From an uncultured Lachnospiraceae bacterium (lineage in GTDB: Bacteria > Bacillota > Clostridia > Lachnospirales > Lachnospiraceae), in NCBI GenBank assembly GCA_934351835.1, contig CAKRJP010000007.1, positions 1 through 64,000 of the forward strand: 64,000 nucleotides of DNA, written 5' to 3'. Below are positions 25,029-34,599 of the stretch, in pieces. The first letter of the stretch is position 1; each line of letters begins with the position of its first letter. The position numbers and the translations under genes are program-made. The notes under the pieces are model-generated. The model was not told the DNA's origin and did no database searches. It was given only the letters and a program-made list of their open reading frames with translations.

Positions 25029-26192
25029 ATGCGTGCATTTTGGATTGTATTAGACAGTGCCGGAATCGGAAAAGCACCGGATGCAGCTCGGTTTGGGGAT
25101 GAAGGGAGTAACACCTGGAAGACCTGTTATGATTCGGGAAAATTAAATATCCCGAATATGGAGAAACTGGGGATTTATTGTATCAATGAGATGGATTATG
25201 GTGACAGACCCGGGGATGTGATTGGATGCTATGGACGACTGCATGAAAAATCTCAGGGAAAAGATACTACCATCGGACATTGGGAGATGGCGGGGGTTGT
25301 ATCGCCGAAACCATTTCCGGTATATCCGGACGGTTTTCCGAAAGAGGTGCTGGAAGAATTTACGAAGAAGACCGGAAGAAAGGTCTTATGTAATAAGCCA
25401 TATTCCGGAACAGAAGTCATCCATGATTATGGTCAGGAGCATGTAAAGACGGGAGATCTGATTGTGTACACTTCTGCGGACAGTGTATTTCAGATTGCAG
25501 CTCATGAGGATGTGGTTCCGGTAGAGCAGTTATATGAGTACTGTAAGATTGCAAGAGAGATCCTGATGGGAGACCATGCGGTTGCGAGAGTGATTGCGAG
25601 ACCGTTTATCGGAGAATATCCAAATTATACAAGAACGGACCGCAGACATGATTTTTCATTGGTACCGCCACGTCCGACGATTCTGGATCAGTTAAAAGCT
25701 GCCGGAAAAGATGTGATCGGAGTGGGCAAAATTTACGATATCTTTGCAGGACAGGGACTGACAGAGACAACGCCGAACCATGGAAATGACAAGAACATGG
25801 AGAAAGTCTTTGAATTACAGAAGAAACATTTTGATGGACTGTGTTATATCAATCTGGTAGATTTTGATATGATCTACGGACATCGTAGAAATATTCCGGG
25901 CTATACAGAGGCATTGAATAAATTTGACAAAGATCTTGAGAAATTTATCGAGGGAATGTCAGCGGAGGATGTACTGTTTATCACGGCAGATCATGGCTGT
26001 GACCCGGGATATAAGGGAACTGACCACACCAGAGAATCCGTACCGCTTCTGTGCTATGGTGCACCTTTGAAAGAAGGAGTGAACATTGGAACAAGAGACA
26101 GCTATGCAGATATTGCGGCTACGATCGCAGATTTGTTCCGGATTTCTTATGAAGGTGACGGAGTAAGTTTTGCAGACGAGATTTTAAAATAA
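25029..26192 (+). CDS. deoB: Phosphopentomutase
   Basis: This 387-residue alkaline-phosphatase-superfamily enzyme interconverts ribose (or deoxyribose) 1- and 5-phosphates in nucleoside salvage. Visible metal-binding regions are the N-terminal WIVLDSAGIG, the EGSNTW motif, CNKPYSGTEVIHDYG, and the C-terminal FITADHGCDPGYKGTDHTRE. Length is normal. The ATG at 25029 (AAGGG 6 nt upstream) is preferred over the adjoining TTG. It begins 17 nt after the glycosyltransferase gene and ends the transcription unit at a strong terminator. Confidence 0.96.
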   Translation: MRAFWIVLDSAGIGKAPDAARFGDEGSNTWKTCYDSGKLNIPNMEKLGIYCINEMDYGDRPGDVIGCYGRLHEKSQGKDTTIGHWEMAGVVSPKPFPVYPDGFPKEVLEEFTKKTGRKVLCNKPYSGTEVIHDYGQEHVKTGDLIVYTSADSVFQIAAHEDVVPVEQLYEYCKIAREILMGDHAVARVIARPFIGEYPNYTRTDRRHDFSLVPPRPTILDQLKAAGKDVIGVGKIYDIFAGQGLTETTPNHGNDKNMEKVFELQKKHFDGLCYINLVDFDMIYGHRRNIPGYTEALNKFDKDLEKFIEGMSAEDVLFITADHGCDPGYKGTDHTRESVPLLCYGAPLKEGVNIGTRDSYADIAATIADLFRISYEGDGVSFADEILK

Positions 26193-26238
26193 GGAGTTGG
26201 GGTAAAAGCCCAAGTTATGCTATCTAAATATGCATAGA

Positions 26239-26289
26239 AAAATACCGCTACATCGGAAGGTATGTAACCTTGATGTGGCGGTATTTTTT
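26239..26289. terminator. Bidirectional terminator between deoB and the SLC13-type permease
   Basis: A perfect 16-bp stem (26239-26254 with 26272-26287) is flanked by A and T runs on either side, so it can stop transcripts from both converging genes. Confidence 0.9.
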
Positions 26290-26312
26290 ATGCAACAGTA
26301 CTTGGTGAGGTT

Positions 26313-27668
26313 TTAGAAATATCTCACAAAAATACTGATCATAGAGATCATAACGACGATCAGCGTAGCCGGTACGGAATATTTGCAGTAAGTTCCCCAG
26401 CTGATTGGGTGGCCTTCTTTTGCGGCAATAGATGTTCCGACAACGTTTGCGGAAGCACCGATTGGTGTTGCGCTTCCACCGATATCAGTACCCATGGCCA
26501 GTGTCCATGCCAGAACAGAAAGATCTGCACCGGTGGTAGCTGCCAGAGATTTGATAACAGGGATCATCGTGGCTGCAAATGGAATATTGTCAACAAATGC
26601 ACTGGCAATTGCAGATACCCAGATGATAATAGCAACCATCACTTTCATATTTCCACCGCTGACTTTGCCGATAAATCCGGCGATCACTTCCAGGATACCA
26701 GTCTGTTCCAGTCCCCCAACGACTAAGAATAAACCGATGAAGAATAAAATCGTTTTGTAATCAACACCTTTTAATATGTTGAGAAACTCTTTCCCTGAAG
26801 TGATGAGTGTGATCAGCGCAATGAATACACCAATCAGTGCAACTGTCAGACCGGTCTGTGCATGGGTGATCAGAAGAACGACTGCACAGAGGAAGATCAC
26901 ACAGCTAATTGCAAACGCCTTTTTGTCTGTGATAGCAGCTGTAGGTGATGCCTCTTCGGTATTTATGTTGGCAGTGCCGGAAGACACACTCAGTTCTTTC
27001 TTAAAGCATAAGTAGAAATAGAGCATGATCACAACTAATGAGATTGCTGCAATCACACCAGTATTTGTGATGAAATCTGTAAATGTATAATGTAAAGAAG
27101 TTCCAATGATGATATTCGGAGGATCTCCGCACATAGTAGCAGAACCACCAAGGTTAGCGCAGAATATTTCCGACAGGATCAAAGGCACCGGATTAAACTT
27201 CAGCAACGATGCAAGTTCTGCAGTGACGGCCGCTAAGAATAAAATAACGGTGATGCTGTCGATAAACATAGCCAGTATAAAGGACATCGCCATAAACGTC
27301 ATAAAAATAGGAATAACCTGATAATGGACGATCTTTGCAATGGTCATACATAACCAGCGGAAGAAACCGGCTTTTGCCATTCCTTCTACCATGATCATCA
27401 TACCGAGCAGGAAAAGGATTGTTGCCCAGTTGACTCCGGAAGCACTTTCAGTGACAGTTCCGGCTTCATACCAGAAATCCGGAGTAAAGATTTGCCTGAT
27501 ATTGATTGTCTCCATAAATGCTTTCGTACTCTGCATAGCAACTCCAAATACGAGTACGAGTGTAGCAGCACCACAGGAGAGGGTGACCAGATGACGTTCG
27601 AATTTCTCAGAAATGATCAGTGCGAACATCACGATGAAGATGGCAAGTGCCAAAATTTTTGCTATCAT
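26313..27668 (-). CDS. ArsB/NhaD (SLC13-type) ion transporter
   Basis: This 451-residue membrane protein of the ion-transporter superfamily has about eleven to twelve membrane segments in two inverted halves. It carries ANLGGSATMCGDPPNIIIGTSL in the first half and TDIGGSATPIGASANVVGTS in the second. These paired hairpin motifs are characteristic of ArsB/NhaD/SLC13 carriers. Family substrates include Na+/H+, arsenite and dicarboxylates; no ArsR or ArsC gene is near, so arsenite export is not supported by context. GGAGGGA lies upstream of the ATG. It reads opposite to deoB. Confidence 0.88.
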   Translation of the reverse strand: MIAKILALAIFIVMFALIISEKFERHLVTLSCGAATLVLVFGVAMQSTKAFMETINIRQIFTPDFWYEAGTVTESASGVNWATILFLLGMMIMVEGMAKAGFFRWLCMTIAKIVHYQVIPIFMTFMAMSFILAMFIDSITVILFLAAVTAELASLLKFNPVPLILSEIFCANLGGSATMCGDPPNIIIGTSLHYTFTDFITNTGVIAAISLVVIMLYFYLCFKKELSVSSGTANINTEEASPTAAITDKKAFAISCVIFLCAVVLLITHAQTGLTVALIGVFIALITLITSGKEFLNILKGVDYKTILFFIGLFLVVGGLEQTGILEVIAGFIGKVSGGNMKVMVAIIIWVSAIASAFVDNIPFAATMIPVIKSLAATTGADLSVLAWTLAMGTDIGGSATPIGASANVVGTSIAAKEGHPISWGTYCKYSVPATLIVVMISMISIFVRYF

Positions 27669-27893
27669 AAGTTCCCTCCATAACTAATAACATACTGTAT
27701 GATTGGACAAAAAAAGGACGATAAATAAACCCTTACCCGTCAGACTTGGATAAGCGACATTTATAGTCCATAATCTCTCCAAAAACATCTTATAAATACT
27801 TTTCAAGAATATCATGCACGCTAAGAAAATGTCAAGAAAAATGGAGAATATTTGGTGGAAAAAGGAGAAAAAATTGTATATATAGTACATAAA

Positions 27894-28355
27894 TTAGCTT
27901 TTGCGTTCAAAAAGGCCAAACAGATTACGCACAAATGGTCCGGCGAAAAATGTCTGCCAGCAGAGTGCCATCGGGAAATTCAGTGCTAATTTCTGGATCC
28001 AGACAGCAATGATCTGTGAACCTGGATGAGCGAATAAGATAGTAGCGATCATACTCATGGTAGGACACATCAGACATACGATCATGGTAGAGATACCGAG
28101 AGTGATAAATAACGGGTTGTCTCTTTCAGGATTTACAAAACGGAAAGCAAGTTTGATTGCCAGTTTCTCAAAGACAAACATCTCTAAGATGATTGCGATT
28201 GGCCACATGATCGGAATCTCGTGGAAAGCGATGAGGAAAATCTCATTACTCATACCACCTTTGTCAATTGCAATGTTATAACATACCATGGCATATACCA
28301 TAATAAAAGCCATGATACATGTGAAAATAAATGTTTGGAATTTTGTTCTTTGCAT
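27894..28355 (-). CDS. DUF2798 membrane protein
   Basis: This 153-residue protein has four predicted membrane segments in two similar halves (TFIFTCIMAFIMVYAMVCYN at the start and the FITLGISTMIVCLMCPTMSMI region), as in DUF2798 proteins. Function unknown. The ATG at 28355 is preferred because GGAG lies 8 nt upstream; the longer frame to 28400 lacks one. It stands alone between intergenic stretches of about 225 and 265 nt in which no further gene is visible. Confidence 0.82.
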   Translation of the reverse strand: MQRTKFQTFIFTCIMAFIMVYAMVCYNIAIDKGGMSNEIFLIAFHEIPIMWPIAIILEMFVFEKLAIKLAFRFVNPERDNPLFITLGISTMIVCLMCPTMSMIATILFAHPGSQIIAVWIQKLALNFPMALCWQTFFAGPFVRNLFGLFERKS

Positions 28356-28621
28356 AATAAATCTCCTTTTAATACTTAAAAATGGGCATAAAAAATACAT
28401 GAGTGTTGTTCGTTAGTCATGCGGCAATGAGCAATACACATGTGTCGTTTCCAATAAGTACCTGTTGATTTTTATGCAGTTACGGTTAAATATTCTAACA
28501 TAAGAATTTAGAGGATGCAAGAAAAATATTCAGAGCCTTGACAAATCATTAGACGCACAGTATAATCCATAAACATACAAAACATATAAAAATAATAGGA
28601 AAATAAAAGGGAGGAATTCTT

Positions 28622-29536
28622 ATGGGATATACAGGAGAAGAGCTGGAAAGATTTTGTACATATTTTGAGGTACCGGTTCAGTTCATTACTTATGTGGAAC
28701 GTTTCTTTTCGAAAGAGGAGCTTGATTTTGCGCTGAAACAAGGCACGGAAGAATTTACGGAAAAAGACTGTGGAGAGGAGTTTGTCTGTCAGGAGTATCA
28801 TAAGGGATTCATTTCCAAGGTAGATGAGACCTCCGGCAAATATAAATTAAATAATTTCTATGGAATGCTGGATGTTTTTGCAGTGTCCAGAAAAGCAGAG
28901 TTTGACGAGAAGTTTTCCAAAGAAGAGCGGGTACTCATGGACGAATGGTATTTTAATGAATATTTCGAATGGCTGAAATCTGTGGAAAGTGAGGAACCGA
29001 CGCAGGACAAAGTATTACCGCTGGAAGAGATGCTTCAGTTTATTGATGACCAGAAGGATCGCCCGGTTTATTTAAATAACTGTGACTGTAAGAGTCTGAC
29101 CGGTGATTGTGGTCTGCCGGTAAGAACCTGCATTACATATAAGGATGGAATCAATACATTTGCAGATCGAGGATTATCTGAGCGAATCGATGCGGAACGC
29201 GCAAAGGAGATCATCCGGGAGACAGACAAGGCGGGACTTATGCACACCTGCAATCCAAATGGAATCTGCAACTGCTGTGATGACTGCTGTTATCTGTTCC
29301 GTGGACAGAAACTTCTGGATTCTTATGCAGTGTGGCCGCTCACCGATTATATCGTTTCCTTTGATGAGGATAAATGTGTGGGTTGCGGACTGTGTGTGAA
29401 ACGCTGCCGCATGAAGGTATTTGAGAAAGACGGAAGAAAGATTACGGCGGATACGGCTCACTGTGCAGGCTGTGGATTATGTGTCAATACCTGTCCGAAG
29501 AAAGCGTTGACGCTGGTTTCCAGAAAGACTAATTAA
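28622..29536 (+). CDS. Ferredoxin-type [4Fe-4S] protein with Cys-rich insert
   Basis: This 304-residue protein has a helical N-terminal half without known motifs and a middle Cys-rich zone (about residues 160-225: CDCKSLTGDCGLPVRTC and CNPNGICNCCDDCC, more than ten cysteines). The C-terminal two-cluster ferredoxin module is CVGCGLCVKRCRM (about 258-270) and CAGCGLCVNTCPKK. In the first motif the usual Pro after the last Cys is Arg. It may be a cytoplasmic electron carrier or reductase-associated protein; the middle zone could hold an additional metal site. GGGAGG precedes the ATG. It lies upstream of, but probably not in, the ABC transporter operon. Confidence 0.8.
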   Translation: MGYTGEELERFCTYFEVPVQFITYVERFFSKEELDFALKQGTEEFTEKDCGEEFVCQEYHKGFISKVDETSGKYKLNNFYGMLDVFAVSRKAEFDEKFSKEERVLMDEWYFNEYFEWLKSVESEEPTQDKVLPLEEMLQFIDDQKDRPVYLNNCDCKSLTGDCGLPVRTCITYKDGINTFADRGLSERIDAERAKEIIRETDKAGLMHTCNPNGICNCCDDCCYLFRGQKLLDSYAVWPLTDYIVSFDEDKCVGCGLCVKRCRMKVFEKDGRKITADTAHCAGCGLCVNTCPKKALTLVSRKTN

Positions 29537-29558
29537 GAAGAACGATAGAAAGAAAAAG

Positions 29559-29581
29559 AGTTATAAAATAAATTTATAACT
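29559..29581. promoter_or_regulatory. AT-rich palindrome before the ABC transporter operon
   Basis: AGTTATAAA and TTTATAACT form a perfect 9-bp inverted repeat with a 5-nt centre, 41 nt upstream of the -35 element. It could be an operator or a weak terminator for the ferredoxin gene; a T run only appears 9 nt later. Confidence 0.35.
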
Positions 29582-29621
29582 GACTATAGTTTTTTGCGAT
29601 ATAGCAATAACAGTATTTCTA

Positions 29622-29650
29622 TTGACTTTAATCTCGTAGTAGATTATAAA
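29622..29650 (+). promoter_or_regulatory. Promoter of the osmoprotectant ABC transporter operon
   Basis: TTGACT (29622-29627), a 17-nt spacer and TATAAA (29645-29650) lie 60 nt before the first permease start. Confidence 0.75.
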
Positions 29651-29710
29651 TATAAACATCAACCATACAAAACATACCTGTTAAGTATGAAAAGGAAAGG
29701 GAGTTTGATA

Positions 29711-30343
29711 ATGGATAGAATTATCACATATTTTCAAACAAACTGGCAGGAATATTTAGGGCTGTTAGGACAGCATCTGGAGATCACGCTGATTGTAGTT
29801 GTGATAGCAATTGTGATAGCCGTTCCGCTTGGGATTATCTGTTCGAAATACAGAGGTTTTCAGGCAGGATGTGAAAGATTCTTCGGATTTTTGAGAGTTG
29901 TCCCCAGCCTGGCGGTATTGATCGCATGTATCCCCATCGTGGGAACAGGAGTCCTGCCGGCGGTGATCGCGCTTGCCATATTGGCAATACCACCGATTTT
30001 ATTGAACACGGCACAGGCATTTATCAATTTGCCGGAGCAGACCATAGAGGCAGCCATCGGCATGGGAATGAGCGAACGATGTTGTTTCTTTAAAATAAAG
30101 ATGCCATTGGCATTTCCATTAATATTTACGGGAATCCGTACAGCAGTAGTTGAAGTGATCGCCAGTGCGACGCTTGCAGCGTATATAGGAGCCGGAGGGC
30201 TTGGAAGTATTATTTTTACAGGTCTTGGACTGATGAGAACAGACCTTTTGATTATCGGAGGAGGATCAGTAGCAATCCTGTCATTGTTTACCGGATGGCT
30301 GCTGGATAGTTATTACAAGAGAAAGACGAGGTATTTGGGATGA
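29711..30343 (+). CDS. Osmoprotectant-type ABC transporter permease
   Basis: This 210-residue permease has about five to six membrane segments and the EAA-type loop EAAIGMGMSERCCFFKIKMPLA, typical of OpuBB/OpuCB and YehW-type permeases. The start at 29711 has AAAGGGAG upstream; the longer open frame overlaps the promoter and is rejected. It overlaps the substrate-binding-protein gene by 4 nt. It is the first gene of a permease / binding protein / ATPase / permease / sulfhydrylase operon. Confidence 0.9.
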   Translation: MDRIITYFQTNWQEYLGLLGQHLEITLIVVVIAIVIAVPLGIICSKYRGFQAGCERFFGFLRVVPSLAVLIACIPIVGTGVLPAVIALAILAIPPILLNTAQAFINLPEQTIEAAIGMGMSERCCFFKIKMPLAFPLIFTGIRTAVVEVIASATLAAYIGAGGLGSIIFTGLGLMRTDLLIIGGGSVAILSLFTGWLLDSYYKRKTRYLG

Positions 30344-31242
30344 GAAGAGCAGAACAGTTTAAAAAGGTATTTACAGCAGGAACAGTTGTGGCACTGGCAG
30401 CAGCACTTACCGTAGGATGCGGAAGTAAAAGCGCCAGTAGCGATAAAGTAGTGATCGGTTCTAAAAACTTTACAGAAAATGAGATCGTAGCAGAGGTTTA
30501 TGCATTGGCTTTAGCGGATGCGGGAATCGATGTAGAGAGAAAATTTGACATCAGTTCATCAGTTGTACATACAGCAATCACAAGTGATGAGATTGATCTT
30601 TATCCGGAATATACTGGTACAGGGCTGATCGCAGTACTGGAGGAAGATCCGATCACCGATGCGCAGGAAGTATATGACGAAGTTAAGAAACAGTATGAAG
30701 ATAAATTTCAGATCACATGGCTGGATTATTCCCCGGCAAATGACGGACAGGGACTTGTCATCCGTACAGCAGCCGCGGAGAAATATGGTATTTCTACTAT
30801 TTCTGATCTGCAGAAACATGCAACAGAACTTAGATTTGCATCTCAGGGAGAATTTGATGAGAGAGCAGATGGTATTCCGGCACTGGAAGCAACTTACGGA
30901 CCATTTGACTGGAAGTCATCTACTGTATATGACAACTCTCTGAAATATCAGATTCTGGAAGAGGATAAAGGGGATGTTATCCCGGCATCTACTACAGAAG
31001 GTAACCTTGTGGATGACCAGTTTACATTACTTGAAGACGACAAACATGTGTGGCCTCCGTACAACCTTGCACCAATCGTTCGCGATGAAGTATTAGAAGC
31101 ACATCCGGAGATTGCAGACACTTTGAACAAGATCAGTGCAAAAATCACTACAGAGGAGATTACAAAGCTGAATGCAAAGGTAGATGTGGACAAGGAGAGT
31201 TATAAAGATGTTGCAAAAGAATTCTACGACAGTATCAAATAA
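30340..31242 (+). CDS. Osmoprotectant-type ABC transporter substrate-binding lipoprotein
   Basis: This 300-residue lipoprotein has a lipobox LTVGC (Cys at about residue 27) and the OpuAC/OpuBC-type fold: VVIGSKNFTENEIVAEVYA, DLYPEYTGTGLIAVL and ASTTEGNLVDDQFTLLEDD are present. In this family aromatic residues cage quaternary ammonium groups such as glycine betaine, choline or carnitine. The Tyr-rich YPEYTGTG segment is present, but the ligand cannot be fixed from sequence. Starts within the permease gene (4-nt overlap) and overlaps the ATPase gene by 35 nt. Confidence 0.92.
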   Translation: MRRAEQFKKVFTAGTVVALAAALTVGCGSKSASSDKVVIGSKNFTENEIVAEVYALALADAGIDVERKFDISSSVVHTAITSDEIDLYPEYTGTGLIAVLEEDPITDAQEVYDEVKKQYEDKFQITWLDYSPANDGQGLVIRTAAAEKYGISTISDLQKHATELRFASQGEFDERADGIPALEATYGPFDWKSSTVYDNSLKYQILEEDKGDVIPASTTEGNLVDDQFTLLEDDKHVWPPYNLAPIVRDEVLEAHPEIADTLNKISAKITTEEITKLNAKVDVDKESYKDVAKEFYDSIK

Positions 31243-32020
31243 GAAAACAGAAGCACTTCGATTTGAACATGTGAATAAGCAGTTTGCAAATGCAAGCTAC
31301 AAGGCGTTGGATGATATTACATTATCTATCGATGAAGGCGAGTTTGTTACGATTCTCGGAACTTCAGGATGTGGAAAGACGACACTGGTAAAAACTGTTA
31401 ACCGTTTATATGAGCCGGACAGTGGGGAAATCCTGCTGTTTGGCAAAAACATTAAAGACAGCGATCCGATCCAGCTCAGGAGAAGCATCGGATATGTAAT
31501 CCAGCAGGCAGGATTATTTCCGCATATGACGGTCTATGAAAATGTAGCTGTGATCCCACACATTTTAAAATGGGATAAGAAAAAGACCGATGAAAAAGTA
31601 AAAGAAATGCTCCATCTGGTAGGTCTAAAACCGGAAGAGTTTGAAAAACGTTATCCGGCACAGTTGTCCGGTGGGCAGCAGCAGAGAGTAGGTCTGGCGA
31701 GAGCACTTATCACAGATCCGAATGTTATGCTGTTTGATGAGCCTTTTGGTGCCATTGATGCGATTAATCGAGAAAAATTGCAGGATGAGTTAAAGAAAAT
31801 TCACAGTCAGTCAGCAAAGACATATCTGTTTGTAACCCATGATATCAGGGAAGCATTTAAACTTGGAACGAAAATTATCATTATGAATAAAGGAAAAATT
31901 ATTCAGTATGGAACTCCGGATGAGATTAAACGGAATCCAAAAGATGATTTTGTAATCGAACTATTGAAGACGACAGGAGATAATTCCTTTATTATGACGG
32001 GAGAGGGAGAAGGTATTTAA
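31208..32020 (+). CDS. Osmoprotectant-type ABC transporter ATP-binding protein
   Basis: This 270-residue ATPase has Walker A GTSGCGKTT (about residues 46-54), Q-loop VIQQAGLFPH, signature LSGGQQQR, Walker B VMLFDEPFGAID and H-loop VTHD. No C-terminal CBS pair is present, unlike OpuCA or ProV, so the osmosensing module seen in some relatives is missing. The ATG at 31208 has AAGGAG 9 nt before it. Its stop overlaps the second permease start by 1 nt. Confidence 0.93.
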   Translation: MLQKNSTTVSNKKTEALRFEHVNKQFANASYKALDDITLSIDEGEFVTILGTSGCGKTTLVKTVNRLYEPDSGEILLFGKNIKDSDPIQLRRSIGYVIQQAGLFPHMTVYENVAVIPHILKWDKKKTDEKVKEMLHLVGLKPEEFEKRYPAQLSGGQQQRVGLARALITDPNVMLFDEPFGAIDAINREKLQDELKKIHSQSAKTYLFVTHDIREAFKLGTKIIIMNKGKIIQYGTPDEIKRNPKDDFVIELLKTTGDNSFIMTGEGEGI

Positions 32021-32631
32021 TGGAATATTTAGAAGCATTTGAACAGCATCTGATGCTGGTGATTGTATCGTTGGCAATTTCATTTGTGCTGGCAATTGCG
32101 ATATCTTATATCCTTTTAAAGTTGCCGAGAGCACAGCGGATTGTGGAAAACTTGTTTGGTGCGATTTATTCGGTTCCGAGTCTGGCACTTTTTGCATTGA
32201 TGATCCCAGTTACGGGACTTGGAGATGAAACTGCGATCATTGCACTGGTTATTTACAATCAGTATCTTTTGATTCGAAATATTCTGGCAGGGATTAATGG
32301 GATTGACAAGAGTATTTTGGAAGCCGGTACAGGAATGGGCATGAGTCAGGGACAGATTTTTTCCAAAGTGATCCTTCCGCTGGCGGCACCATCGATTATT
32401 GCGGGAGTAAGACTTGCGGTGGTATCCACGACGGGAATTGCAACAATTGCAGCAAGCATTAACGCAGGTGGTCTGGGAATCGTATTATTTTCGGGTATGC
32501 GTACAATGGATTCGCAGAAAATATTTATCGGAACATTGCTTTGCATCGTCATCGCGCTTGTTGCCGATATCGGAATAAAATGTATCGAAAATAAAATTGA
32601 TTGGAGAGTAAGGGGTAAAAATGAGTTATAA
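32020..32631 (+). CDS. Osmoprotectant-type ABC transporter permease (second)
   Basis: This 203-residue permease has about five membrane segments and the EAA-type loop EAGTGMGMSQGQIFSKVILPLA. It is a paralogue of the first permease of the operon. Its start overlaps the ATPase stop (TAATG), and its end overlaps the sulfhydrylase gene by 11 nt. Confidence 0.92.
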   Translation: MEYLEAFEQHLMLVIVSLAISFVLAIAISYILLKLPRAQRIVENLFGAIYSVPSLALFALMIPVTGLGDETAIIALVIYNQYLLIRNILAGINGIDKSILEAGTGMGMSQGQIFSKVILPLAAPSIIAGVRLAVVSTTGIATIAASINAGGLGIVLFSGMRTMDSQKIFIGTLLCIVIALVADIGIKCIENKIDWRVRGKNEL

Positions 32632-33925
32632 GGCGTATGACAACAAAGAATTAGGATTTACAACAAGACAGCTTCACGCCGGTTACAATCCGGCGGATCA
32701 TTATCGTTCAAAGGCTGTTCCGATCTATCAGACAGCAGTATTCGAACTGGGAGATTATGAGAGATGTCTGAGATTATTTGAGTATGCGGAAGAGGGACAT
32801 TCTTATGTAAGATTTTCCAATCCGACAAATGATGTGCTGGAGAAGAGACTGGCTTCCCTGGAAGGCGGAGCGGCAGCAGTTTCTTTTGGTTCGGGAATGG
32901 CGGCTATCTCAAGCACACTTTTGAACCTGGCTCACGAAGGCGATGAGATCGTTGCTGTACAGACACTGTACGGTGGAAGTACAACATTGCTTGCAAAGAC
33001 ATTACCGGATTATGGCATCACAGGAAAATTTGTGGAGGATGAGACCGATATTGAGTCTTACCGTAAACTGATCACAGACAAGACAAAGGCAATTTATCTT
33101 GAGTGTATCGGAAATCCAAAGATTAATATCATTGATGTGGACAAGGTCACAGAGCTTGCTCATGAGTATGGAATCCCGGTAGTTATGGATAACACGTTTG
33201 CTACACCATATCTGTTCCGGCCGTTTGAGCACGGCGTGGATATTGTATGCTATTCAGCGACAAAATATCTGGCAGGCCACGGCGTAGTTATTGCCGGAAT
33301 GGCAGTGGAAAAGGGCGGATTTAACTGGTTAAACGGAAGATTTCCAGAGTTTGAGACATTCTACGAGGCCAATAAGAAAGACATCGGAGAAGATGTACTG
33401 AAAGAGGTAATGTTTACAAAACGTCTGAGAATGCGTTATCTGACAGACCTCGGCGGACACATGAGTCCTCAGACAGCATTCTATGTACTGCAGGGAATGG
33501 AGACGCTTTCTCTTCGTATGGACCGTCATGTACAGAATGCGCAGAAACTGGCAGAGTTTTTGGAGCAGCATCCGGCAATCAAGGAAGTATCATACCCGGG
33601 ATTGAAGTCAAGCCCATACTATGACCTTGCCAGGAAATATTTCCCGAAAGGACCGGGAGCAATGATGGCAATCCGCGTCAAAGGCGGATTAAAAGGCGCA
33701 CTGCAGGTACTTAAGAAAGTAGAAGTATTTGATTATATGGTAAATGTAGGAGATGCAAAATCACTGATCGTACATCCGGCGTCATCCACTCATTTCGGAC
33801 ATTCCGTGGAAGAGCAGGCAAAAGCAGGCGTGTACGAAGATACCCTCCGATTATCCATTGGAATTGAGGATATTGATGACCTGATTGCAGACCTGGATCA
33901 GGCATTGGAAGGAATAACAGATTAA
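32621..33925 (+). CDS. metY: O-acetylhomoserine (thiol)-lyase / sulfhydrylase, PLP-dependent
   Basis: This 434-residue Cys/Met-metabolism PLP enzyme belongs by length and sequence to the O-acetylhomoserine sulfhydrylase branch: start FTTRQLHAGYNPADHYRSKAVPIYQT, YVRFSNPTNDVLEKRLA, SFGSGMAAI, cofactor region VVMDNTFATPYL, and the PLP lysine in CYSATKYLAGHG. It makes homocysteine from O-acetylhomoserine and sulfide, or may use methanethiol. AAGGGGT lies before the ATG. The 11-nt overlap with the permease gene ties its translation to a transporter operon, an unusual setting; see findings. Confidence 0.9.
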   Translation: MSYKAYDNKELGFTTRQLHAGYNPADHYRSKAVPIYQTAVFELGDYERCLRLFEYAEEGHSYVRFSNPTNDVLEKRLASLEGGAAAVSFGSGMAAISSTLLNLAHEGDEIVAVQTLYGGSTTLLAKTLPDYGITGKFVEDETDIESYRKLITDKTKAIYLECIGNPKINIIDVDKVTELAHEYGIPVVMDNTFATPYLFRPFEHGVDIVCYSATKYLAGHGVVIAGMAVEKGGFNWLNGRFPEFETFYEANKKDIGEDVLKEVMFTKRLRMRYLTDLGGHMSPQTAFYVLQGMETLSLRMDRHVQNAQKLAEFLEQHPAIKEVSYPGLKSSPYYDLARKYFPKGPGAMMAIRVKGGLKGALQVLKKVEVFDYMVNVGDAKSLIVHPASSTHFGHSVEEQAKAGVYEDTLRLSIGIEDIDDLIADLDQALEGITD

Positions 33926-33962
33926 GTTTGTATAGATTTGTGTGTTTTATTTGTAAAAGAAT

Positions 33963-33998
33963 GACGGCAGACCGGGAAACCGGGCTGCCGTTGTTCTT
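33963..33998 (+). terminator. Terminator of the transporter/metY operon
   Basis: ACGGCAG and CTGCCGT flank an inner CCGG-GAAA-CCGG stem with a GNRA tetraloop; a T-rich stretch follows. Confidence 0.85.
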
Positions 33999-34017
33999 AT
34001 GATGTTTGAGATAGAGA

Positions 34018-34393
34018 TTATACGATACCAAATTCTGCAAATAATTTTTTCTGATAAGTGCTATCTTTTGCAGCTTTGATAATATCATCAAAACGGCCAA
34101 CTTCAGAAAGCTTAATATTTAAGGTGTTTACTTGTTGTTCACCAATTTGTTCTCTTTCATTTAATTCATCTTTCATAAGTTCTAATAATGCGTTACACAT
34201 ATGTTTTACCTCTTCGAAATTTTCTTTGTTTGCATTTACAATGATTTCCATTACTGCCTGATATAGAGTATTCTTCTTCAAAGGTCAGCTTATCAGCTTC
34301 GTCTTGTAGTTCGATCTGCATCCCTGCATAAAACGCCGGATGCCAGTGAAGTAGCTGGTTATTTTCAGTACCAGGTGCTTCTGATCTTTCCAT
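34018..34393 (-). pseudogene. Decayed Rpn / PD-(D/E)XK nuclease-transposase family gene
   Basis: Two overlapping minus-strand frames hold the two ends of one protein family common in Lachnospiraceae. The first frame (34193-34393) begins with EAPGTENNQLLHWHPAFYAG and the N-terminal IELQDEADKLTFEEEYSI block. The second (34018-34281) carries the C-terminal part, NTLYQAVMEIIVNANKENF and ELMKDELNE. In intact members as I recall them, roughly 200 residues with the nuclease core separate these parts, so a deletion with a frameshift has joined them. Family assignment is from remembered sequence patterns and not a search. An ATG with AGGAGG upstream remains at 34393, so a 66-residue junk peptide could still be made. 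Confidence 0.6.
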
Positions 34394-34599
34394 ACGAGAC
34401 CTCCTTATTTGGTTGTGTCAGGAGTCCTCACTTTTCGAAAACTCCTGCTGTTAAATGTGATTTTAAAGCATGAATTTTCTGAAAAGGCAAGTCTTTTGAA
34501 CTTGCATATGAAATCTCGGTTAGATAATCAGATATATAAGAAAATATGCTTTTTCTTATGATAACACAGGTAAGAAGGAGAGGCAAGAAGATATTGGAC

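Noticed and set aside
26313..27668. Calling the ArsB/NhaD-type permease an arsenite pump
   Set aside because: No arsR or arsC lies nearby, and the same fold carries Na+ or dicarboxylate carriers.
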